Below, in pieces: positions 57,920 through 64,000 of a stretch of DNA of 64,000 bases. Below the pieces are notes generated by a model. The model was not told the DNA's origin. It saw only the letters and a program-made list of their open reading frames with translations, and did not search any database. The position numbers and the translations under genes are program-made. Positions within the stretch are counted from its first letter, which is position 1, and every line of letters starts with the position of its first letter. Origin of the DNA: Caballeronia catudaia (GTDB lineage Bacteria; Pseudomonadota; Gammaproteobacteria; Burkholderiales; Burkholderiaceae); NCBI RefSeq assembly GCF_001544755.2, contig NZ_FCOF02000006.1, positions 186,001 through 250,000 of the forward strand, written 5' to 3'.

Positions 57920-57933
57920 CCTCACCTTCCATC

Positions 57934-58746
57934 ATGAAAATTGCATTCATCGGCGGCGGCAACATGGCCGCGGCGCTCATCGGCGGTCTCGTCAAGCGCG
58001 GCGCCTCGCCCGCGGACATCTACGCCGTCGACATCAACGACGAAGCGCGCGCGCGCACTGCGAAGCAATTCGGCATCGCGACGGGCGCGGCCGTCGACGC
58101 GGCGCTCGCCGGTTACGACGCCATCGTGATCGCGGTGAAGCCGCAGGTGCTCAAGAGCGTGGCCGAAGCGCTCGCGCCGCATCTGTCGAAGCAGACGGTC
58201 ATCAGCATCGCGGCGGGCATCCGCGCGACGGACCTCAGCCGCTGGCTCAACGGCTATGCCCAAATCGTGCGCACGATGCCGAACACGCCCGCACTGATCG
58301 GCATGGGCGTGACGGGCCTCGCCGCGCTGCCCGGCGTCTCCGATGCGGCGAAGGCGCTTGCATCGCAAGTGCTGGAAGCGGTCGGCACGGCCGTCTGGTT
58401 CGACGACGAAGCGAAACTCGACGCCGTCACCGCGATTTCCGGCAGCGGCCCGGCCTACGTGTTTTATTTCATCGAAGCGATGCAGGAAGCCGCGCGCCAG
58501 CTCGGCATGGATGAAGAGCAAGGCCGTGCGCTCGCCGTCGCCACGTTCACCGGCGCGGCGCAACTGGCAGCGCAATCCGGGGAACCTGCGAGCGTGCTGC
58601 GCGAGCGCGTGACGTCGAAGGGCGGCACGACGGCGGCGGCGCTCGCCTCGTTCGATGCACAAGGCGTGAAGGAGGCGATCGTGCGCGGCGCGCTGGCGGC
58701 AGAAGCGCGGGCTAAAGCAATGGGAGACGAACTAGGCGCTGTGTGA
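57934..58746 (+). CDS. proC: pyrroline-5-carboxylate reductase
   Basis: 270 residues. It reduces pyrroline-5-carboxylate to proline with NAD(P)H. The dinucleotide fold starts MKIAFIGGGNMAAALIGGLV. The family signatures are VRTMPNTPALIGMGVTG, AVTAISGSGPAYVFYFIEAM and RERVTSKGGTTAAALASFDA. It follows yggS and ends before a convergent accessory gene. Confidence 0.98.
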   Translation: MKIAFIGGGNMAAALIGGLVKRGASPADIYAVDINDEARARTAKQFGIATGAAVDAALAGYDAIVIAVKPQVLKSVAEALAPHLSKQTVISIAAGIRATDLSRWLNGYAQIVRTMPNTPALIGMGVTGLAALPGVSDAAKALASQVLEAVGTAVWFDDEAKLDAVTAISGSGPAYVFYFIEAMQEAARQLGMDEEQGRALAVATFTGAAQLAAQSGEPASVLRERVTSKGGTTAAALASFDAQGVKEAIVRGALAAEARAKAMGDELGAV

Positions 58747-58765
58747 GGCGGCGGATCGTCGACGC

Positions 58766-60010
58766 TCAAAGTTTCTGCACGACGAATTCGATGGCGCACT
58801 CGGCGAATGCGGTGCGCGTCTGATCGTAGCGCTCCATTCCATGCAGGAAGCTGTGATCCAGACACTCGATCTTCTTCACGCTGACTTCGCGCTCGAAGCC
58901 GCGTAGCAGATCGAGGACATTGACCGAAACCGGCGACCAGCTCGAGCGCTTGAAAAGCGTGAACGTGTGCTTGTGGTCGTCGTTGAACGTCGACGGCCAC
59001 ACGCCCTGCTCGTACATGTCTTCGTCCGGCACCGTGATGACGAGATGTCCGCCGGGCTTGAGCACACGCAACCAGTGCCGCAGTGCGATCTGCGGGTCGA
59101 GTACGTGCTCGAGACAGTGCGCCGAGTACACGAAATCGAAGCTGTCGTCCCGCACGTTCTCGAGATATTGCGCGTCACCCTGCGCCCATTCGTAGACCGT
59201 CACGCCTCCGATGCGCGGAAACAGCGGGCGATACAGCGCGATGCTGTCCGCCCCGCCGCCGATATCGAGCCCGTTGCCCACTAGCCAGCGATTGCCGAAG
59301 CGCGCATCCATCAGACGGCGATTAAGCGAGATGCACGTCGTGCCCGGAACGCCCAGCGTGAGCGCGAGTGGCTGCGTCTGATCGCCGGGGAGCACCCATT
59401 TCTTCAGCGCGTGCTCACCCCAGGCGTGCGGCCATAGCACCGCGTAACCCGTGTCTTCGGCGTACCAATGCAGAGTATGCGTTTGTCCGAAAGCGCCGAG
59501 CAATTTGAAGAACCGCCCTTCCTCATGGAATGCGTTCTCCACATCATCCGGCAGCGGTCCTGCGCTCGTCTCGAATGCACGCCGATAGATGCGCACATCG
59601 TCCATCACGATCAGCGCGTTATCGGCGACGCCGCGCAGTTGCTCGAGTTCGGCGAGCATCGGCAGGCGTTCGGTTGGATCGTGCTCCTTGCTCATGTAGC
59701 TCGTGCCGCCATAGTCCGCGCCCGGATAATGCGCATCGAGGAAGACAAGGCAGCGATGTTCGGCAAGCGCTGTTTTCACCGGCGCCGAGTTCAGGAAGGT
59801 GACACTATCCGCGTTCGCGACATGGAGCTGTTCACTTTGCTCCACCTCGGCAAAAAGCGGCTCGAAAATTTCGCATGACAGCGCCTTCGTGAAGCCGGCG
59901 CTCAAGGCCGCGCGGCAGGAATCGCCTCGTCCATAACCGGTTTCGATCAAGTGCGTGACCTGGTTTCGGGAAACAAGTCCCGCGAGATCGAAGCGAGCAA
60001 GAAAACCCAT
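58766..60010 (-). CDS. two-domain protein with two methyltransferase-like halves
   Basis: About 414 residues from ATG 60010 (MGFLARFDLAGLVSRNQVTH); the frame is open back to 60115, and neither start has a clear ribosome binding site. The N-terminal half has LIETGYGRGDSCRAALSAGF, VFLDAHYPGADYGG and ALIVMDDVRIYRRAFE, which looks like a small-molecule SAM-fold domain (TylF or class I type). The C-terminal half is a clearer class I methyltransferase: LDIGGGADSIALYRP, DSFDFVYSAHCLEHVLDPQ, ALRHWLRVLKPGGHLVITVP. It has no operon partner and lies between proC and ubiA. It may modify a surface sugar, but nothing nearby shows that. Confidence 0.7.
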   Translation of the reverse strand: MGFLARFDLAGLVSRNQVTHLIETGYGRGDSCRAALSAGFTKALSCEIFEPLFAEVEQSEQLHVANADSVTFLNSAPVKTALAEHRCLVFLDAHYPGADYGGTSYMSKEHDPTERLPMLAELEQLRGVADNALIVMDDVRIYRRAFETSAGPLPDDVENAFHEEGRFFKLLGAFGQTHTLHWYAEDTGYAVLWPHAWGEHALKKWVLPGDQTQPLALTLGVPGTTCISLNRRLMDARFGNRWLVGNGLDIGGGADSIALYRPLFPRIGGVTVYEWAQGDAQYLENVRDDSFDFVYSAHCLEHVLDPQIALRHWLRVLKPGGHLVITVPDEDMYEQGVWPSTFNDDHKHTFTLFKRSSWSPVSVNVLDLLRGFEREVSVKKIECLDHSFLHGMERYDQTRTAFAECAIEFVVQKL

Positions 60011-60331
60011 AGATGACAGACCATCGAAAAGCAACAAGCGAGCGAACGCCGTCGCGCAGAGAACTCCGCGGCGTTCAGTCGAGTTGTCGAAGATAAGGCC
60101 GGCGCATTCGCGCATGAATCGCCGGATGAACTGGACGCTTGTTTTAGCGCTCTTGGGAATTACTTGATTACGTAGTTCACGAACTTATCAAAAGATAGCG
60201 TCGTAAAGCCGCAATTTGAACAAATTTGTCGTTCTCAGAGTGTTTCGCGAAATGGCACGAACACGAAGCAGCACCCTTGCGCGGCGTGCATTGCACACGC
60301 CGCAGTGCTCGATACAGCAAAAACCATCGGT
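60011..60331. other. intergenic region upstream of the methyltransferase-like gene
   Basis: No gene is supported here. It is AT-richer than average around 60140-60250. It holds a short palindrome AGTTCACGAACT (60174-60185) next to TTGATA-like boxes that could be the promoter of the gene at 60010. A GC stem GCGGCGTG / CACGCCGC (60281-60288 and 60296-60303) lies 28 bases beyond the ubiA stop and could be its terminator, without a T-run. Confidence 0.45.
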
Positions 60332-61189
60332 TCAGGAAAACGCGTAATGCAGCGCAATGCCCGCGAACAGCATCCCGCCGAGCCAGTTGTTGTGCCTGAA
60401 CGCGGCAAAGCACGCCATGCGATCGCGATTGCGGATCAGCCGGTAGTGATATACCGCGCATCCCGCCGCCGCGAGCCAGCCGAGCCAGTACAGGCAGCCG
60501 AAGCCGAGCGCGATGCCGATTCCCACGTAGATCGCGAGCGTGACCGCGTAGCACAGCATCACGGCGAGCACGTCGTAGCGGCCGAAGGTAAGCGCCGATG
60601 TGCGGATGCCGATCTTGATGTCGTCGTCGCGGTCGACCATCGCGTACTCGGTGTCATATGCGACCGACCAGAACACGTTGGCGGCGAGCATGATCCACGC
60701 GAGCATCGGCACGTGGTTCTGCACAGCGGCGAAGGCCATCGGAATGCCGAAGCCGAACGCGATGCCGAGATACGCCTGCGGAATCGCGAAGAAGCGCTTG
60801 GTGAACGGATACGTGCCCGCGACGAACAACGCGAACACCGACAGCTCCTTCGTCAGCGTGTTGAGCGGCAGGATCAGCAGGAACGCGACGAGCGCCAGCG
60901 CCGCCGCCAGCGCCACCGCCTCCCACGCCTTGATCTTGCCCGATGTAATCGGCCGCTCGGCGGTGCGCTTGACGTGCTTGTCGAAATCGCGGTCGGCGTA
61001 ATCGTTGATCGCGCAGCCCGCCGAGCGCATCAGAATCGTGCCGACGATGAAGATCACGAGCAGCATAGGCGAAGGACGTCCCTCCGACGCGATCCACAGC
61101 GCGTTGAGCGTCGGCCACAAGAGCAGCAGACTGCCGATGGGCTTGTCGAGGCGCACGAGGCGCACGTAGAGCGGGAGACGGGCGAGCAT
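60332..61189 (-). CDS. ubiA: 4-hydroxybenzoate octaprenyltransferase
   Basis: 285 residues, about eight membrane helices. It prenylates 4-hydroxybenzoate in ubiquinone synthesis. The first Asp-rich motif is [20 protein letters not shown] and the second is [40 protein letters not shown] is the family start. No chorismate lyase gene (ubiC) is adjacent. Confidence 0.97.
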   Translation of the reverse strand: MLARLPLYVRLVRLDKPIGSLLLLWPTLNALWIASEGRPSPMLLVIFIVGTILMRSAGCAINDYADRDFDKHVKRTAERPITSGKIKAWEAVALAAALALVAFLLILPLNTLTKELSVFALFVAGTYPFTKRFFAIPQAYLGIAFGFGIPMAFAAVQNHVPMLAWIMLAANVFWSVAYDTEYAMVDRDDDIKIGIRTSALTFGRYDVLAVMLCYAVTLAIYVGIGIALGFGCLYWLGWLAAAGCAVYHYRLIRNRDRMACFAAFRHNNWLGGMLFAGIALHYAFS

Positions 61190-61244
61190 GGCGGTGAATG
61201 CTGGAAAACTGTATGCGGCTATTTTAGATCACGGCCTGAAATGC

Positions 61245-61274
61245 AAAGAGCCCCGCGTCAGGGCGGGGCTCTTT
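61245..61274 (-). terminator. intrinsic terminator of dps
   Basis: A perfect 12-bp stem AAAGAGCCCCGC / GCGGGGCTCTTT with a six-base loop, 20 bases beyond the dps stop on the minus strand. The A-T ends of the stem supply the U-rich tail. Confidence 0.8.
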
Positions 61275-61293
61275 CACCGATCGACTGGTGCAA

Positions 61294-61782
61294 TCAGGCC
61301 AGCATCGCGCGCAGCATCCACGCGGTCTTCTCGTGCGTCTGCATGCGTTGCGTGAGCAGGTCGGCGGTCGGCTCGTCGTTCGCGGCTTCGGTCGCCGGAA
61401 AGATCTCGCGCGCCGTGCGCACCACCGCTTCCTGGCCTTCCACCAGTTGACGGATCATGTCCTCGGCAGCCGGCACGCCGTCCGCTTCCGGAATCGACGA
61501 CAGCTTCGCGAAGTCCCTGTAGCTGCCCGGCGCATGCACGCCCAGCGCGCGGATGCGTTCCGCGATCGAATCGACGGCGAGCGCGAGCTCGGTGTATTGC
61601 GTTTCGAACATCAGATGCAGCGTGTTGAACATCGGACCCGTCACGTTCCAGTGGAAGTTATGGGTCTTCAGATACAGCGTGTATGTATCGGCCAGCAGCC
61701 GGGACAAGCCCTCGGCGATCTTCTTGCGGTCCTTGTCGCTGATGCCGATATTGACGGCAGGTGCAGTGCCTTTCTTCGCCAT
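61294..61782 (-). CDS. dps: DNA-binding ferritin-like protein Dps
   Basis: 162 residues from ATG 61782 with GGAG upstream. The ferroxidase signature is [20 protein letters not shown], then [20 protein letters not shown] and IAERIRALG. It forms a dodecamer that oxidises iron with peroxide and protects DNA. Its leader holds a perfect 9-bp stem (61819-61827/61839-61847), and a TACGAT -10 box lies at 61873-61868, the same hexamer as in the katA promoter. Confidence 0.96.
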   Translation of the reverse strand: MAKKGTAPAVNIGISDKDRKKIAEGLSRLLADTYTLYLKTHNFHWNVTGPMFNTLHLMFETQYTELALAVDSIAERIRALGVHAPGSYRDFAKLSSIPEADGVPAAEDMIRQLVEGQEAVVRTAREIFPATEAANDEPTADLLTQRMQTHEKTAWMLRAMLA

Positions 61783-61867
61783 GATGACTCCGTGAGAGAG
61801 TGATTCGAACGGTGCGAGCGCCGCGCGCTTCGTCTTGCCGCGCGGCGTTTCGAGCGTTCGACAGTTT

Positions 61868-61873
61868 ATCGTA
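61868..61873 (-). promoter_or_regulatory. possible dps -10 element
   Basis: TACGAT on the minus strand, 86 bases before the dps ATG, preceded by GTTTC; the -35 region (TGCCAT) is weak. The katA promoter has the same TACGAT after TTTTCGC, which would fit an activator such as OxyR, although no full OxyR site was found. Confidence 0.35.
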
Positions 61874-61960
61874 GAAACGGGGACGGCTTTATGGCACGGC
61901 AAGGCTTTCGGGCGCTTGCGCTGCGCCCTGTTGACGCAATCCTCCGGTCATCGGTCATGC

Positions 61961-62113
61961 TCAGGCGCCGATCACGCCGCTCGCGAAAACGAGTCCGTAA
62001 CCCGCCGCGACGATGCCGAATGCGATCGCTACGCGCACGCCGCGTGACGCCTGACGGCTCGTCGCTTCGATCTGGTCGACGGCGTGGGCGATGTGGTTCA
62101 ACGCTTGAGACAT
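61961..62113 (-). CDS. small membrane protein downstream of katA, 50 aa
   Basis: ATG 62113 follows GGGAGGACG, a strong ribosome binding site. The protein starts MSQALNHIAHAVDQIEATSR, an amphipathic helix, and ends in one hydrophobic helix (VAIAFGIVAAGYGLVFASGV). It lies 30 bases after katA on the same strand, so it is probably co-transcribed with it. I know no named family. Confidence 0.65.
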   Translation of the reverse strand: MSQALNHIAHAVDQIEATSRQASRGVRVAIAFGIVAAGYGLVFASGVIGA

Positions 62114-62143
62114 GTTCGTCCTCCCGTGTTTCGTTGCGCCGTG

Positions 62144-63616
62144 TCAGACGGCGGCGGTGTCCTTCTCGTCGACGTTCTGGCCGAGCTTCGCGAGCGCGTC
62201 GATCACGCCCTGCGCGTAAGCCGGATCGATGCGACGGAAATGCGCGATCTGCCGCGCGACGATCTCGTTCGGCACGCCGTGAATGTGCCGCGCGATGTTG
62301 CCGAAGAAGCGCTCGCGTTGCGCGTCATCGAACAGCCTGAACAGCGCGGCCGGCTGGCTGTAGTAATCGTCGTCCTCGCGATGGTCGTAGCGATACACCG
62401 TGCCGCCCGCAAGCGGCGGCTCGTTCGCGTTCGCGTCCTGCGCGAATTCGCCGTAACGGTTCGGCTCGTAGTTCACGCGGCCGCCGAGATTGCCGTCGGT
62501 GCGCATCGCGCCATCGCGATGAAACGGGTTCGCAACCGGCGTACGCGGTGCGTTCACCGGAATCTGGTGATGATTGATGCCGAGCCGATAGCGCTGCGTA
62601 TCGCCATAGGAGAACAAACGCCCTTGCAGCAAACGATCCGGCGAGAAACCGATGCCCGGCACTACGTTCGCCGGCGTGAACGCGGCCTGCTCCACGTCCG
62701 CGAAATAGTTTTGCGCGTTGCGATTCAGCTCGATCACGCCGACGTCGATCAGCGGATAGTCCTTATGCGGCCACACCTTCGTGATGTCGAACGGGTTCAT
62801 CGCCGACTTCGCGGCCTGCTCTTCCGTCATCACTTGAATGCGGAAATTCCAGCGCGGGAAATTGCCGTTCTCGATGTTATCCACGAGGTCACGCTGCGCG
62901 CTTTCACGGTCGCCCGCAATGACGGCGGCGGCTTCGGCGTCCGTGTAGTTCTCGAGCGTCTGCTGCGACTTGAAGTGGAACTTGACGTAGAAACGTTCGT
63001 TGTCCTCGTTGATGAACGAGAACGTGTGCGAGCCGAAGCCGTGCATCTGACGGTAGTTCTTCGGAATGCCGCGATCGCTCATGAGGATCGTGACCTGATG
63101 CAGCGATTCCGGATGCCGCGACCAGAAGTCCCACGCCGCGACGTTGCTGCGCAGGTTCGTGTATGGATCGCGCTTTTGCGTATGGATGAAGTCGGGGAAC
63201 TTCAGCGGATCGCGGATGAAGAATATCGGCGTGTTGTTGCCGACCACGTCCCAGTTGCCCTCTTCCGTGTAGAACTTGATCGAGAAGCCGCGCACGTCGC
63301 GCTCGGCATCGGCGGCGCCGCGCTCACCCGCGACCGTCGAGAAGCGCATGAAGATCGGCGTTTCCTTGCCGATGTCCGCGAACAGCTTCGCTTTCGTGTA
63401 GCGCGAGATGTCATGCGTCACGCGAAACGTGCCGAACGCGCCGGAGCCTTTCGCATGGACGCGGCGCTCGGGAATCACTTCGCGGTCGAAGTGCGCGAGT
63501 TTCTCGACGAGCCAGAAGTCCTGAAGCGCGACAGGACCGCGCGGGCCGGCGGTCTGCGAATTCTGGTTGTCGCCGACGGGGGCGCCTGCCGCGGTCGTGA
63601 GTTGTTGAGTTGTCAT
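62144..63616 (-). CDS. katA: monofunctional haem catalase
   Basis: 490 residues, small-subunit (clade 3) type. It disproportionates hydrogen peroxide. The distal His is in [15 protein letters not shown], the Asn in [14 protein letters not shown], and the proximal haem-ligand Tyr in [35 protein letters not shown] is the family signature. AGGAG lies ahead of the ATG. No long C-terminal flavodoxin-like domain is present. A 28-codon ORF lies 50 bases upstream in its leader. Confidence 0.97.
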   Translation of the reverse strand: MTTQQLTTAAGAPVGDNQNSQTAGPRGPVALQDFWLVEKLAHFDREVIPERRVHAKGSGAFGTFRVTHDISRYTKAKLFADIGKETPIFMRFSTVAGERGAADAERDVRGFSIKFYTEEGNWDVVGNNTPIFFIRDPLKFPDFIHTQKRDPYTNLRSNVAAWDFWSRHPESLHQVTILMSDRGIPKNYRQMHGFGSHTFSFINEDNERFYVKFHFKSQQTLENYTDAEAAAVIAGDRESAQRDLVDNIENGNFPRWNFRIQVMTEEQAAKSAMNPFDITKVWPHKDYPLIDVGVIELNRNAQNYFADVEQAAFTPANVVPGIGFSPDRLLQGRLFSYGDTQRYRLGINHHQIPVNAPRTPVANPFHRDGAMRTDGNLGGRVNYEPNRYGEFAQDANANEPPLAGGTVYRYDHREDDDYYSQPAALFRLFDDAQRERFFGNIARHIHGVPNEIVARQIAHFRRIDPAYAQGVIDALAKLGQNVDEKDTAAV

Positions 63617-63666
63617 CGTGATGCTCCTGTTTTTGCGTTTGCGTTGGATGAATGCGCGGCGCGTGG

Positions 63667-63753
63667 TCAGGCGACGCGGGCGAAATCGGCAAGGATCGAG
63701 ACCGCCATATCGCGCAAGCTGGCCCAGCGGTCGGAGAAGGTCGCGGCGGTCAT
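63667..63753 (-). CDS. 28-residue ORF in the katA leader
   Basis: ATG 63753 follows AGAGGA and opens a 28-codon ORF (starts [20 protein letters not shown]) that ends 50 bases before katA. It has two Trp/Arg-rich turns and no transmembrane segment. It may be a regulatory upstream ORF or a small protein; no homologue is known to me. Confidence 0.45.
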   Translation of the reverse strand: MTAATFSDRWASLRDMAVSILADFARVA

Positions 63754-63798
63754 GGAATCCTCTTGGTCTTTGATGTCGGCTCGGCCGATGTGAAAAGG

Positions 63799-63827
63799 AT
63801 CGTAGCGAAAACTATCAATATTTTTAA
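63799..63827 (-). promoter_or_regulatory. katA promoter, activator-dependent type
   Basis: TACGAT (63804-63799) is 17 bases from a weak TTAAAA (63827-63822). ATAG and CTAT fragments in the AT-rich stretch 63811-63855 are reminiscent of an OxyR site but do not keep its full spacing. Confidence 0.45.
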
Positions 63828-63897
63828 TTCGATTAAATTTATATATGCGATAGGTCAAAGCTCGCGCGGACTTCGCTCGAACGGAGACCAAAATGAA

Positions 63898-63929
63898 AAC
63901 GCCGCGCTCCGTTTTCAGAGCGCGGCGTT
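63898..63929 (-). terminator. intrinsic terminator of the gene at the window end
   Basis: A perfect 12-bp stem AACGCCGCGCTC / GAGCGCGGCGTT with an eight-base loop, followed on the minus strand by TTTTCATTTT. It is 17 bases beyond the stop at 63947. Confidence 0.8.
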
Positions 63930-63946
63930 CGCGAAGCAGAGCGCGA

Positions 63947-64000
63947 TCAGTTGACCGCGACGGGCATATCCAGTTTCCTGACGCCTGGCAGATCGCAGTT
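63947..64000 (-). CDS. C-terminal fragment of an unidentified gene
   Basis: The minus strand is open from the window edge to TGA 63949-63947, ending N-C-D-L-P-G-V-R-K-L-D-M-P-V-A-V-N. Too little is visible to name it. The intrinsic terminator just behind it supports a real gene end. Confidence 0.4.
   Translation of the reverse strand, partial: NCDLPGVRKLDMPVAVN

Noticed and set aside
63811..63855. Full OxyR operator before katA
   Set aside because: ATAG and CTAT fragments occur, but the four-element ATAG-N7-CTAT-N7-ATAG-N7-CTAT spacing is not met.

Overview
The window is a contiguous piece of a high-GC betaproteobacterial chromosome, almost certainly Burkholderia sensu lato (Caballeronia or Paraburkholderia). 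The protein families, the gene orders glyQ-glyS-gmhB-plsC, miaB-phoH-ybeY-corC-lnt and grpE-dnaK-dnaJ, and the codon choice all fit. No rRNA, tRNA, CRISPR array, transposase or prophage gene was seen. The two genes at the window edges (ggt and an unnamed C-terminal fragment) are cut.

Layout. 1-5.4 kb: partial gamma-glutamyltransferase, a 65-residue protein with its own promoter, a lipoprotein, glycerol kinase, then ribB behind an FMN riboswitch. 5.4-8.8 kb: a VOC-MFS-HAD gene set on the minus strand with a divergent LysR regulator. 8.9-15.4 kb: miaB, phoH, ybeY, chaC, corC, lnt (tRNA modification, ribosome maturation, envelope lipoprotein acylation). 15.6-22.6 kb: glyQ, glyS, gmhB, plsC, a YgjP-like metalloprotease, gloA and an EamA exporter. 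22.6-26.6 kb: a DedA-rhodanese fusion divergent from an MBL-fold hydrolase, and a GntR regulator divergent from galactonate dehydratase. 26.6-35.8 kb, minus strand: a heat-shock block (pabB-pabC fusion, dnaJ, dnaK, grpE, hslR, hemH, hrcA), with a convincing sigma-32 promoter ahead of grpE.

36-48.3 kb: nadK, recN, glnE (minus), a 1435-residue YhdP/AsmA-like protein, a nitrilase-family amidase and tldD. 48.4-49.8 kb: the DAHP synthase gene with a complete transcription attenuator in its leader. The leader has a promoter, a 21-codon leader peptide with four Phe, two Tyr and one Trp codon in a row, an antiterminator arm and an intrinsic terminator. 49.8-50.9 kb: one AT-rich, apparently acquired gene carrying a HEPN-type R-x4-H motif. 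50.9-57.2 kb: a PduO-type cobalamin adenosyltransferase, then four glycolate/D-lactate oxidation genes (FAD oxidase, glcD, glcE, glcF). 57.2-64 kb: yggS, proC, a two-domain methyltransferase-like protein, ubiA, dps, a 50-residue membrane protein, katA, and a 28-codon ORF in the katA leader.

Most of the window is core metabolism. The parts that stand out are the aromatic-amino-acid attenuator ahead of DAHP synthase, the HEPN-motif island with an A/T homopolymer at its start, several small ORFs tied to stress genes, a GntR gene that seems to start at ATT, and a nested 65-nt stem structure before glpK.
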